From the NCBI GenBank assembly GCA_031283155.1, contig JAITCI010000015.1, positions 1 through 36,504 of the forward strand: a DNA stretch of 36,504 nucleotides, in the 5' to 3' direction. A program made the translations under genes and the position numbers. The stretch is from Spirochaetota bacterium (GTDB lineage: Bacteria > Spirochaetota > JAGLSM01 > JAKPMW01). Position 1 is the stretch's first letter, and every line of letters starts with the position of its first letter. Shown one piece after another: positions 26,401-33,948 of this stretch. The notes beneath the pieces are model-generated. The model was not told the origin of the DNA. It saw nothing but the letters and a program-made list of their open reading frames with translations, and made no database searches.

Positions 26401-26864
26401 CCATACAAAGCGGCCTGCATCGGATCAGTCCTGAGTACCGCCTGAAACTCCGCGTCTCCCGCGCGATGGAGATCGTAATTCTCAAAATGTTCCGCGAGGA
26501 GTCCAGCGAGTTCATAGAACCTGAGTTCATCCGGATGCCCGTCTGCAAAAAATTTCCCGGGCTCTTTCAACAGGCAGCACAGTATCTGATGATGCAAATA
26601 GTCTTTATCGGCAAAGCTCCAGGGCGTGTCGCGATGCAACATCTTGCGCAGACCAGTCCCGAAAAAAGAAAAATTGAGGTTCATCACAATGCCGCGCGCG
26701 CGCACCCATTCACGCCGGAGATCAGTTCTGCAGGAGTCCGTGGGTACAAACACAATCGGCGCCAGCAAGGGGGAACGGCGGCTGACTTCCGGTGAAAAGA
26801 GATGTTTGCCGAGATCCTCGGCAAGTTCTTTGAAAGCGGACGCAATATGGATGCGGCAAACCAT
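23487..26864 (-). CDS. recC: Exodeoxyribonuclease V gamma subunit (RecC)
   Basis: RecC is a catalytically dead helicase-nuclease relative that splits the duplex and, in E. coli, reads Chi. 1125 residues, usual size. Recognisable by FVPTDSCRTDLRREW at the N-terminus, the FTDIPPLRLRILKRL segment, the FSRGGIARILDN segment and VRVSRIEELYAHPAEYIYIL with GMNEGVYPQ. Chi recognition cannot be judged by eye. ATG 26864 has GAGG 8 nt upstream. A 62-residue unknown gene precedes it by 15 nt. Confidence 0.93.
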   Translation of the reverse strand: MVCRIHIASAFKELAEDLGKHLFSPEVSRRSPLLAPIVFVPTDSCRTDLRREWVRARGIVMNLNFSFFGTGLRKMLHRDTPWSFADKDYLHHQILCCLLKEPGKFFADGHPDELRFYELAGLLAEHFENYDLHRAGDAEFQAVLRTDPMQAALYGTIKEKISASGEERFFLREICSPDSSQEWRLDEQKKNAIAVYGLHLFAFTDIPPLRLRILKRLCAMAAGDLHIWHLSPAALPDGEYVMDELPPIRPASEDIAQKWTRASRSLLRTAAKEYTKIILDGDGQAPSILPVSRSVPRLSEAGVRASEKDVGEARGVRIVGAPSILRELEFAYNSILWHLADDKSLAADDFAILMPDPELYRASLEMVFSGRERAIPYSFMGKSAAMESHWAKALKAILDIAADMAFGFSRGGIARILDNDCILAACGAARADLEGYLRWIDALGVFGGEVLPPDLPVYSWARALTRLRLGRIMRLPEGEDWQGISPWQDRMADEDTALAPFCLLLEGLWKELHDEDTGKAWAEERLTGKEWAERLRNLCDRFIVVPPEHTAEEEHIPAKFKDALVSLNDLPECGFSLIITIVEAILQRALTISGVRGRAGVRVSRIEELYAHPAEYIYILGMNEGVYPQPGKQKEFDLRVLDSAKYPADIDESDKQRMMFVSALHQAKRCAYISYLDKDPIHDAKLYPSSLIFEFKNLAQDTGTDVSLPLTGYTGVDAELCKKYSDIFTTYFYLDKTLANSVLPDTPDTVPCPKMEAAVPQSHFYLSDFARYCANPAEGLLRYALGKKENALWNIISSPVEPFFRDDVGAGLRTAIKNAAVRSFLLSEENDPEEFLKKHCNDQFRKQWEEQGNIPSDIFAESYWERFLYGKDGLRGQLDRIKELPERIAECHRRGEDHVYSPFIFGRIRHDPPVNPQGALQDALQYAHPSGEALISGEIPLLWRDAEDTVCIFVHQDSPIKTSKDKISRLDLSPSSFSRILGCMFAFLPCFRSQFSFPDECTMFFEDGARLTFRFGDDQAEAFKKMYCMFTQAREEDFFHAPIDALLACARAGKLTQDALLAELQEKDAGFRANQGESAGRSILKLARPRLPSDEQLQVWYTTVIEPFMDALSSDTKENTAEAGT

Positions 26865-26879
26865 GAAAAAAAACCTCGC

Positions 26880-27068
26880 TTATGAGCGAAACGGCACCGA
26901 GCTGTCCTGTATTATGGTTTTGATCCGCTTTATCAGAGCGTCGATATTACTGAGCGTAGGCATATCATCAACCTCGCCCGCAAGCGCGTCCAGACCGCGC
27001 AGGATGAGACCGACGTCTTCAAATTTAATATTGACAAGGCTGATGTATTTTGGCGGCGGCAGTGCCAC
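26880..27068 (-). CDS. Small protein of unknown function ahead of recC
   Basis: 62 residues from GTG 27068 with a strong AAGGAGG 6 nt upstream, which makes a real gene likely. It is Leu/Ile/Asp-rich, probably helical in its second half (LRGLDALAGEVDDMPTLSN, then IDALIKRIKTIIQD), with no Cys or membrane segment. It ends 15 nt before recC and may be the first gene of the recCBD message. I do not recognise a family. Confidence 0.6.
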   Translation of the reverse strand: MALPPPKYISLVNIKFEDVGLILRGLDALAGEVDDMPTLSNIDALIKRIKTIIQDSSVPFRS

Positions 27069-27149
27069 GGAAACCCTCCTTACTGCGTCTTTACATACAA
27101 CGGAGACAGCTTAACACGCCCGGCGAAATTCGGCAAGTGGCTTAACGCC

Positions 27150-29294
27150 CTATGGTTCGCCCTGCCGCCAGGCATTCCGGAAAATATCGCGGATCCTGCC
27201 GAGAGCCTCCGGCACAGTGCCGGGTGCCGAAGACTCGCGCTTGATCGAAGGAAACATAATAATAACAGGGACGTCGCGCGGGAGCGAATACGCAAGCTGC
27301 TTCATCTGGCGCATCTCGCGCGACCAGGATGCGCCCTCCTGGCGGGCAAGTACAATGCAGCGCACCCCCTCCGTATCCCTGATCCGTCGAATCAGATCCT
27401 CATGCCCGCACTCTTCCCATAGAATGCCGGCCAGAGAAGGACTTGCCTCAAAAATTGTACGCGCAAGCGCAAGACCCGGCGCTGAGCCGCAGCAGGTGAG
27501 TACAGAACGGCTTTGAAGCGCGATCGATTTCAGAGTGATGAGCGTACCCTGAAAATCCTCTTCAAGTTCAATCCCCGCAGGAAGCAGGAGCGTCATCTTT
27601 TCCATTGTGGCAAGCGGAGAGAAGAGCCGCGACGCAAGAATGCGCGTCCCGGAACGCTGAACAAGCTCATCCAGAACGGGACTCCTGTGCGGCCCGAAGA
27701 CCGTCCGCTTCGCGCTGAAACCAATCACGATATCGCTTGCGCTGAATTCGCCTGCGCCATTCGCGAGTCCCATGGCGACACTCGGGGAGATACGCGGTCC
27801 AAACTCGATCTTATGCCCGGCCGCCGCCGCCTCTTTGGCATAGTGCGAAAGATGCTTGCCGATTGCTTCCACCCGCTTGGGGGTATCGCGCGAAGAATCC
27901 AGGATGGTCACGGCGCGCATATCGGTTATGCCCTTGGGATCATGCAGCATGATCGCGACCTCAAGAAGACGCTCGCTCCCCGCTTTCTCTTCCGCGCCAA
28001 TCAAAATCCTGCGGCGCGAAAAATCCTGCTCGGCCTGCAGCTGTCCCATCTCCCTGGCGATTCGCTTGCCCATTATCTGCGCAACAAGCGGACCAAGAAG
28101 CGCGGTCACGAATATCGTCACGATGGAGCCGTTTAAGACGTCATGCCCGAAGAGCCCGATCTTATACCCCACCGTAACAGCGGCGAGGGTGGCTGCCGCC
28201 TGCCCCACCGAAAGTCCGAAAACGATCCCGCATCGCTCCCGGCTCCAGGAGAAAATCTTTTGCGTGAAAAATGCCGCGAGCCATTTCGCGAGAATCACGG
28301 CAAGCGTCATAACGACAGCGACGTATACAGTTCTGAGATCGGCAAAGATCACGGCGAGATCCACCAGCATCCCCACGGATATCAGAAAAGCGGGAATGAA
28401 AATGGTACTCCCGAAAAAATCAATCCTGTTTCCGAGGGGCGAGACCGGAGGCACAAAACGGCCAAGCGCGATGCCGCTCATAAACGCGCCGATGATGGGC
28501 TCAATCCCCGCGAGTTCGGCGAGGAACGCCGATCCAAAGAGAACCACAAATACAAAAAGAAATTGCTTTCTGCCGTCATTCTCGAGCTTCTCAAGCGCGC
28601 GGGACGCGATGCGCGGAAGCAGAATGAGTTCAAAAAACATAAAGGCAAAGAGCTTCAGGGCGCTCTCGATTATGAAAGCGCTTGTCATCTCGCCGGTATG
28701 CATGGAGACGACCGCCGAGAGTACGAGCAGCGCGGCGACGTCGGTGATGATCGTACCGCCAACCGTTACGGCGACCGACTCGTCGCTCCCGATGCGTAGT
28801 CTCGAAATCACGGGATAGGCGAGTAAGGTATGCGAGGATAAGAGACTCGCGAGCAGTACCGACTGCAGGAGCGACATATCCAGCAAATACATCCCGGACA
28901 AAAAGCCGAGCGTCATGGGCGTACAAAAAGTCAGCGCGCCGAAGACGATGCTCTTCGAGCGGTTCTTGCGGTATTCGCGGATATCAATCTCGAGTCCGGC
29001 CAGAAACATCAGCGAGAGGATGCCCACGACGGCAAAGAGCGCCACCGCGTCCTGATCGCGCGAGAGGATACCGGCGCCATGCGGGCCAAGAAGGATACCC
29101 GCTATGATCAGAAACACGATATCGGGAAGATGCAGCCTCCGCGCGATGAAAGGCACGATGAGCGCGGTCGCCATGAGGAGCAGAACAATAATGATGGGAT
29201 CCGTAATCGGCAGACCGGGTACCGGCGCGGGCGCATCAAGAATCTGCATAAACTCGCCGATAAATTGCCCCAAAAAAACCCCGCTCGCCTGCAT
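27150..29294 (-). CDS. CPA2-family cation:proton antiporter with C-terminal cytosolic domain
   Basis: Kef/NapA-type monovalent cation/proton antiporter. 714 residues. About 12 membrane helices fill residues 25-420, with PDIVFLIIAGILLGPHGAGI and VVGILSLMFLAGLEIDI at the start, SSHTLLAYPVISR, and later FGLSVGQAAATLAAVTVGYKIG. The region of about 435-710 is soluble and resembles paired universal-stress-type domains (ILIGAEEKAGSERLLEVAIML, VIGFSAKR). No TrkA-N/RCK domain is evident, so it is not a KefB/KefC-type channel. The ATG has CGGAGG 7 nt upstream. It could exchange sodium or potassium; which ion is not deducible. Confidence 0.9.
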   Translation of the reverse strand: MQASGVFLGQFIGEFMQILDAPAPVPGLPITDPIIIVLLLMATALIVPFIARRLHLPDIVFLIIAGILLGPHGAGILSRDQDAVALFAVVGILSLMFLAGLEIDIREYRKNRSKSIVFGALTFCTPMTLGFLSGMYLLDMSLLQSVLLASLLSSHTLLAYPVISRLRIGSDESVAVTVGGTIITDVAALLVLSAVVSMHTGEMTSAFIIESALKLFAFMFFELILLPRIASRALEKLENDGRKQFLFVFVVLFGSAFLAELAGIEPIIGAFMSGIALGRFVPPVSPLGNRIDFFGSTIFIPAFLISVGMLVDLAVIFADLRTVYVAVVMTLAVILAKWLAAFFTQKIFSWSRERCGIVFGLSVGQAAATLAAVTVGYKIGLFGHDVLNGSIVTIFVTALLGPLVAQIMGKRIAREMGQLQAEQDFSRRRILIGAEEKAGSERLLEVAIMLHDPKGITDMRAVTILDSSRDTPKRVEAIGKHLSHYAKEAAAAGHKIEFGPRISPSVAMGLANGAGEFSASDIVIGFSAKRTVFGPHRSPVLDELVQRSGTRILASRLFSPLATMEKMTLLLPAGIELEEDFQGTLITLKSIALQSRSVLTCCGSAPGLALARTIFEASPSLAGILWEECGHEDLIRRIRDTEGVRCIVLARQEGASWSREMRQMKQLAYSLPRDVPVIIMFPSIKRESSAPGTVPEALGRIRDIFRNAWRQGEP

Positions 29295-29347
29295 ACGTAA
29301 GCCTCCGTGATTATCGTTCCAGAGTGTACTTTATTAAGTATACTGCG

Positions 29348-30160
29348 TCATGGCGGACTGGCTTCCGAAATTTCGCGCGGATATGCCGCCTCAAAATCCC
29401 GCAGAATTGTACGCAGCCGCTCGTCAAGAAATTCAACCCCGCGCGCGCGCATCGCGGGCGGGATTCCGTAATGCGCCCCGGCGATACCTCCGGTAATGGC
29501 CGCGAGGGTATCGCTGTCCCCGCCGAGCGATACCGCATTCCTGATCGCGTCCTCGAATGAATCCGACTCCAGAAAAGCCATGATCGCCTGCGGTACGGTA
29601 CCCTGACAGGTTTCGTCAAAACGATAGGCATCGCGGATTGCATCGAGAGTAAAATCCATGGGATAATAATGCGTATCCGCATGGCTGCGGATATCGGATT
29701 TGCTTTTTCCCTCCCGCGCGAGGAATACGCATACGGCGGCAGCCTCCGCGCCGCGAAGCCCCTCGGGGTGGTTATGCGTCACCTCGGTGACAATTTTGGA
29801 GAGCCGCCTGGCCTCATCCAGGGTTTTCGCGGCAAAGCCGCAGGGCGAGACGCGCATTGCCGCGCCGTTTCCGAAGCTGGTATAGGCACCCATATCGTCA
29901 TCGTATAACCACCTTCGGAACATCCCGCCGTAGCCCGCATCGGGGTAGAGCCGCCCTATTCCGCGCATATTCTTTACCGCACACTCGCCCAGGCGTTCCT
30001 CATCTCCATGCGCATCGAGAATTGCGCGCGCGACTGCAAACGAGAGCACGCTGTCGTCGGTAAAACAGCACGCAGGATCGAAAAATTCAAATTCTTTGGT
30101 TTTAATACGGTTCCACTCAAACCGGGAACCTGCTATATCCCCGATGATCGCTCCAAGCAT
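29348..30160 (-). CDS. ADP-ribosylglycohydrolase family protein
   Basis: 270 residues from ATG 30160, with GGAGG 4 nt upstream; a longer frame to 30289 runs into the preceding gene and is rejected. Family members (DraG/ARH) remove ADP-ribose from proteins or other targets using two Mg ions. Motifs: GAIIGDIAGSRFEW at the N-terminus, CCFTDDSVLSFAVA (first metal site), NGAAMRVSPCGF and VSLGGDSDTLAAITGGIAGA (second metal site). All metal ligands look present. No ADP-ribosyltransferase is nearby, so the target is unknown. It begins 26 nt after the DUF3795 gene and is probably co-transcribed with it. Confidence 0.93.
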   Translation of the reverse strand: MLGAIIGDIAGSRFEWNRIKTKEFEFFDPACCFTDDSVLSFAVARAILDAHGDEERLGECAVKNMRGIGRLYPDAGYGGMFRRWLYDDDMGAYTSFGNGAAMRVSPCGFAAKTLDEARRLSKIVTEVTHNHPEGLRGAEAAAVCVFLAREGKSKSDIRSHADTHYYPMDFTLDAIRDAYRFDETCQGTVPQAIMAFLESDSFEDAIRNAVSLGGDSDTLAAITGGIAGAHYGIPPAMRARGVEFLDERLRTILRDFEAAYPREISEASPP

Positions 30161-30186
30161 AACGCCTCCAAATTTCCTTATCGAAT

Positions 30187-30549
30187 TTATGCGCCCTGCT
30201 TGCCCTTTTTCGCGCGCGGGAGACCCATGCGCCCGCTCTTCTCCAGCTCCGCCGCGAGAGCCGCCCCGCCCTTCTCTCGGATGCGGCAAATACCTGCGGC
30301 GCGGTCGGTGTTAAACAAAAAACCCATGATGCTTGCTATCGGATTCCTGAATTTTTTGCAATCCCTGGGGTTCGTATACTCCCCGCAATCCGCGCAGGAC
30401 GTGAATTTATTTTCGATGCAGCAACTCCGCACCGCGCACCACGTCGCCTTTTCATTCTTTAAGCAGCCTGGACATTTGCCCTTCGTATACTTCCCGCAAT
30501 TCGCGCAATAGAGTCCGCAAGCGGCAATGAGTTCCGCGCCTTTCGACAT
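30187..30549 (-). CDS. Cys-rich DUF3795-type protein
   Basis: 120 residues from ATG 30549, preceded by GGAGGG. The N-terminal half is a Cys cluster: CGLYCANCGKYTKGKCPGC, then WCAVRSCC, then CADCGEY, as in DUF3795 proteins, probably binding zinc or an iron-sulfur cluster. The C-terminus is basic (LPRAKKGKQG). Function unknown. It follows the ppdK terminator and leads into the ADP-ribosylglycohydrolase gene. Confidence 0.83.
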   Translation of the reverse strand: MSKGAELIAACGLYCANCGKYTKGKCPGCLKNEKATWCAVRSCCIENKFTSCADCGEYTNPRDCKKFRNPIASIMGFLFNTDRAAGICRIREKGGAALAAELEKSGRMGLPRAKKGKQGA

Positions 30550-30589
30550 ACGCCCTCCGTTTTTGTGAAATATACAGCACAAACATACC

Positions 30590-30631
30590 CCAAAAATAAA
30601 ATAAGGAGGCACCCATCAAACGGACGCCCCC
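30590..30631 (-). terminator. Rho-independent terminator after ppdK
   Basis: On the minus strand GGGGGCGTCCG (30631-30621) pairs with TGGGTGCCTCC (30615-30605) over 11 positions including four G-U pairs, with a 5-nt loop, followed by TTATTTTATTTTT. It lies 23 nt beyond the ppdK stop and well before the DUF3795 start. Confidence 0.85.
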
Positions 30632-30653
30632 TCATTGCGAAAATTACGTACAC

Positions 30654-33428
30654 TTATTTTCCAATCGAAGCCTGCGCGGCGGCGAGAATCGCTATCGGCA
30701 CACGGTACGGCGAGCAGCTTACATAGGAGAGGCCGAGCTTATGGCAGAAAGCAATCGTCATGGGCTCGCCGCCATGTTCTCCGCAGATACCCAGCTTGAT
30801 CTGCGGGCGGGCCTTTTTCCCATTAACGACGGCATATTCCATTAAGCGGCCAACGCCCGCCTGATCCAGCACCTGGAAGGGGTCGTATTCATATATACCC
30901 TTTGAGACATAGTCCTTCAGGAATTTGCCCGCATCGTCGCGCGAGAAACCGCAGCCCATTTGCGTAAGATCGTTCGTCCCGAAAGAGAAGAACTCCGCCT
31001 CGGCGGCGATCTCTTCTGCCGTCATGGCGGCGCGCGGCACCTCAATCATGGTGCCGATTTGGATGGAGAGATTGCTGACCTTCTTGGCATTTTTCACCTC
31101 GTCGATGACGCGCAGGGTGATGGCCTTCTGATCGATGAACTCTTTGACGTTGCCGACCAGCGGGATCATGATCTCGGGCTTCGATCCGGGAACCGCTATC
31201 GCGGCCTCGACTATCGCGCGCACCTGCATCTCCGTCACCTCGGGATAGGTGATCCCCAGGCGGCAGCCGCGATGCCCCAGCATTGGGTTAAACTCATGCA
31301 GATTCTCCACAACATTTTTCACGAGCGAGACGGACACGCCCATGGTCTTTGCCATTTCGTTCTGCCCCTTATCGTCCTGCGGAAGGAACTCATGCAATGG
31401 CGGATCCAGGAGGCGTATCGTACAGGGGCGTCCGCCCAGTTCCTTGAACATCCCCACAAAATCCTTGCGCTGCAATGGCAAGAGTTCCTTGAGCGCCTGG
31501 TGGTACTGCTTCAGGAGAGGCGCCAGCGCGGCCTCCAGCTCTTTCTTTTTATCGCCCTCGGCACCCTCAAGCTCCTTGCGCAGGCGCTTCACGTCCTCGG
31601 CGACCAGAATAAGCCGACGGAAACTCACGATGCGGTCGCCCTCAAAGAACATATGCTCGGTTCGGCAAAGACCGATGCCCTCGGCGCCGAATTTGACCGC
31701 GACCGCGGTGTCATGCGGCGTATCCGCATTCGTGCGCACCTTGAGGGTGCGATACTTATTGGCGAGATCCATGATGGTTTTGAATGTGCCGGCGAGCGAG
31801 GGCTCAACCGATTTGATCTGATCCTGATACACAATACCGGCGGAACCATTCAGCGAGATCCAGTCGCCTTCCTTGATCGTGACGCCGTTCACCTCAAACT
31901 TTTTGGTTTTATAATCGATGTGCAGCTCGCCGCACCCGGCCACGCAGCATTTGCCCATGCCGCGCGCAACCACCGCCGCATGGCTCGTCATTCCGCCGCG
32001 CGCCGTTAATATCCCCCTGGCGACGTTCATGCCGCCAATATCCTCGGGGCTGGTTTCGATGCGCACCAGAATGGTTTTCTCACCGCGCGCCGCCCAGGCT
32101 TCGGCGTCGGCGGCGGAAAATACCACCCGCCCGCTTGCCGCGCCCGGAGAGGCCGGCAATCCCTTGGCTAATTGCTTCGCCGCTTTTTCCGCCTTCGGAT
32201 CAAAGACGGGATGCAGGAGCTGATCAAGCATCTTAGGCTCGACGCGCATAAGCGCTGTTTTTTCGTCGATCAGTTTTTCCTTCAGGAGATCGGTCGCGAT
32301 GCGGATGGCCGCCGCCGCCGTGCGCTTGCCATTCCGGGTTTGGAGCATATAGAGTTTGCTTGCCTCAATCGTAAACTCCATATCCTGCATATCTTTGTAA
32401 TGGGTTTCCAGCTTTTTGCGGATGGCGTCCAGCTCCTGGAAGCACTTGGGCATGGCCTCTTCGAGCGAGGGGAATTTGGCTTTGCGCTCCGCCTCGGCGA
32501 CGCCATGATTCTTGGCCCATTCCTTCGATCCGGCCATGGTTATTTGCTGGGGGGTGCGGATACCGGCGACCACATCTTCGCCCTGGGCGTTGATCAGATA
32601 CTCGCCGTAAAAATACCGGTTCTCCCCCGTGGAGGGATCGCGGGTGAAACAAACCCCCGTGGCGCTGTCGTCGCCGGCGTTTCCAAAGACCATGGACTGC
32701 ACATTAACCGCCGTTCCCATAAGCCCGCGGATATCGTTTAACTCGCGGTACTTAATCGCGCGCGGATTATTCCAGGAGCCAAACACCGCCTCAATTCCCG
32801 CCCAGAGCTGCTCGAGGGGATCTTCAGGGAATGCCTTTTTGGTGACGCGCTTATAGAGTTCCTTATATTTGGCGATAACCTCTTTCAGATCCGGAACGGT
32901 AAGTTCGTTATCGAGCTTTTTGCCGCGCGCCTTCTTGACGGACTCCAGGGCGTGCTCATAATCGTGGTGCGGGACGCCCATAACCACGTCGCCGAACATC
33001 TGGATGAAGCGGCGGTAGGCGTCGAGGACGAAGCGCTCATTTTTGGTGAGGTCGATCATGGCCTTCACGGTTTCGGTGTTCAGGCCAAGATTCAGCACCG
33101 TGTCCATCATGCCGGGCATACTCGCCGCAGCGCCGGAACGCACCGAAACAAGCAGGGGATTCGGCCCCTTGCCAAACACCTTGCCGGTATCCTTTTGGAG
33201 GCGGTCAAGCTGCGCCTCGACCTCGGGCTTGATCGTCCTGAACAGTTTTTCCTTGCCCATTTTGTAATATTCCGCGCACGCCTCCGTTGTGATCGTAAAT
33301 CCGGGCGGAACAGGCAGGCCAAGTTTGCACATATCGGCCAGATTGGCGCCCTTGCCTCCAAGAAGACTCTTCATGCCGCCGTCGCCTTCCGATTTTCCGG
33401 CGCCGAAAAAATAGACGTATTTTGCCAC
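30654..33428 (-). CDS. ppdK: Pyruvate, phosphate dikinase
   Basis: Interconverts pyruvate, ATP and phosphate with phosphoenolpyruvate, AMP and pyrophosphate. 924 residues, a little longer than the usual 870-910. I chose GTG 33428 because GGAGG lies 8 nt upstream, and MDGLARQSKLEEIT before it would overlap that site. Motifs: SLLGGKGANLADMCKLGLPV of the ATP-grasp domain, RSGAAASMPGMMDTVLNLGL, the phosphohistidine motif GGMTSHAAVVARGMG at about 480, CRTEHMFF, and GICGEHGGEP with the C-terminal catalytic Cys. It could run glycolysis with pyrophosphate or make PEP for biosynthesis. A monocistronic unit with its own terminator. Confidence 0.98.
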   Translation of the reverse strand: MAKYVYFFGAGKSEGDGGMKSLLGGKGANLADMCKLGLPVPPGFTITTEACAEYYKMGKEKLFRTIKPEVEAQLDRLQKDTGKVFGKGPNPLLVSVRSGAAASMPGMMDTVLNLGLNTETVKAMIDLTKNERFVLDAYRRFIQMFGDVVMGVPHHDYEHALESVKKARGKKLDNELTVPDLKEVIAKYKELYKRVTKKAFPEDPLEQLWAGIEAVFGSWNNPRAIKYRELNDIRGLMGTAVNVQSMVFGNAGDDSATGVCFTRDPSTGENRYFYGEYLINAQGEDVVAGIRTPQQITMAGSKEWAKNHGVAEAERKAKFPSLEEAMPKCFQELDAIRKKLETHYKDMQDMEFTIEASKLYMLQTRNGKRTAAAAIRIATDLLKEKLIDEKTALMRVEPKMLDQLLHPVFDPKAEKAAKQLAKGLPASPGAASGRVVFSAADAEAWAARGEKTILVRIETSPEDIGGMNVARGILTARGGMTSHAAVVARGMGKCCVAGCGELHIDYKTKKFEVNGVTIKEGDWISLNGSAGIVYQDQIKSVEPSLAGTFKTIMDLANKYRTLKVRTNADTPHDTAVAVKFGAEGIGLCRTEHMFFEGDRIVSFRRLILVAEDVKRLRKELEGAEGDKKKELEAALAPLLKQYHQALKELLPLQRKDFVGMFKELGGRPCTIRLLDPPLHEFLPQDDKGQNEMAKTMGVSVSLVKNVVENLHEFNPMLGHRGCRLGITYPEVTEMQVRAIVEAAIAVPGSKPEIMIPLVGNVKEFIDQKAITLRVIDEVKNAKKVSNLSIQIGTMIEVPRAAMTAEEIAAEAEFFSFGTNDLTQMGCGFSRDDAGKFLKDYVSKGIYEYDPFQVLDQAGVGRLMEYAVVNGKKARPQIKLGICGEHGGEPMTIAFCHKLGLSYVSCSPYRVPIAILAAAQASIGK

Positions 33429-33608
33429 AGTGATTTCCTCCAGTTTTGATTGGCGGGCCAGCCCGTCCATTAAGGATAGAATGCGGGATACCTATTGCAG
33501 AATCAAGGTAAAAGGTATTCATAAAGATATGCAAAAAGCAAGCGCGCGCGGACGCATTTGCTCACCCGCGCATACACTTTTGCAAAAACAGCTTCATATC
33601 CCCGCCCT

Positions 33609-33664
33609 GCTGACAGGACGTCAGCACTCCGAGCTGCGACAGGATGTCGCACGTTAGCGAGGAG
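33609..33664 (+). repeat. Two-hairpin repeat, copy 5
   Basis: First hairpin GCTGAC-AGGAC-GTCAGC (33609-33625). Outer stem CTCCGAGC (33627-33634) with GCGAGGAG (33657-33664): CTCC pairs with GGAG, GC with GC, and the middle leaves tandem G-A mismatches. Enclosed hairpin TGCGACA-GGA-TGTCGCA (33635-33651), 7 perfect pairs. An alternative outer register uses GCACTC/GAGTGC. Confidence 0.8.
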
Positions 33665-33716
33665 AGTGCAGGCGTGATGGCTTCCCCCGCCTTGAAACAC
33701 GATGTGGAAATCCCCA

Positions 33717-33769
33717 GCGACAGGATGTCGCGTCCCGAGCGCGTACAAGGATGTACGCTCTTGCGAGGG
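33717..33769 (+). repeat. Two-hairpin repeat, copy 6
   Basis: First hairpin GCGACA-GGA-TGTCGC (33717-33731). Outer stem CCCGAGC (33734-33740) with GCGAGGG (33763-33769). Enclosed hairpin GCGTACA-AGGA-TGTACGC (33741-33758). Both hairpins are perfect; the outer stem has the same tandem G-A mismatch as copies 3 and 5. Confidence 0.8.
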
Positions 33770-33779
33770 TCGCCGCACA

Positions 33780-33829
33780 CCCTTGCTGTACCACAGCAAG
33801 GGCATTGGATGGCGATTTTGGCGAGGGGG
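33780..33829 (+). repeat. Decayed or variant two-hairpin repeat
   Basis: A perfect 10-bp hairpin CCCTTGCTGT-ACC-ACAGCAAGGG (33780-33802) is followed by GGCATTGGATGGC and, after a gap, GCGAGGGGG. The GGATGGCGATT part matches copy 4 (10543-10598), but the left outer arm and the second hairpin are imperfect. Confidence 0.5.
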
Positions 33830-33923
33830 CGCGTACTGAGGAGTGGCGCAAGCGAGGAGAGCATTCAGCGGAGTGGCTTCCCCCTCGAACCCGCAAAGAT
33901 ACAATATCTCCCGGGTGCATCGC

Positions 33924-33944
33924 AAAAAAGCCAGCCCTTTGCTG
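33924..33944 (-). terminator. Possible weak terminator after the nuclease gene
   Basis: On the minus strand CAGC-AAAGG-GCTG followed by GCTTTTTTG, 4 nt beyond the stop codon. The stem is only 4 bp, so the call is weak. Confidence 0.35.
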
Positions 33945-33948
33945 AACC

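Larger units (their letters stand above)
33657..33887 (+). repeat. Degenerate tandem duplication of about 195 bp
   Basis: GCGAGGAGAG followed 12-13 nt later by GGCTTCCCCC occurs at 33657-33688 and again at 33852-33884. Between them lie copy 6 of the two-hairpin repeat and a decayed one. CGAGGGGG (33822-33829) and CCCCCTCG (33880-33887) form a further inverted pair. Confidence 0.6.
33429..33948. other. Repeat-filled stretch between ppdK and the extracellular nuclease gene
   Basis: No gene is supported. It contains the ppdK leader (33429 to about 33540), two good two-hairpin repeats, a decayed third region and a roughly 195-bp tandem duplication. Several short overlapping ORFs here follow the repeats and have no ribosome sites. 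Confidence 0.7.

Noticed and set aside
33503-33925. Overlapping ORFs of 60-140 codons between ppdK and the nuclease gene
   Set aside because: They are translations of the repeats in several frames, with no ribosome sites or domain resemblance.
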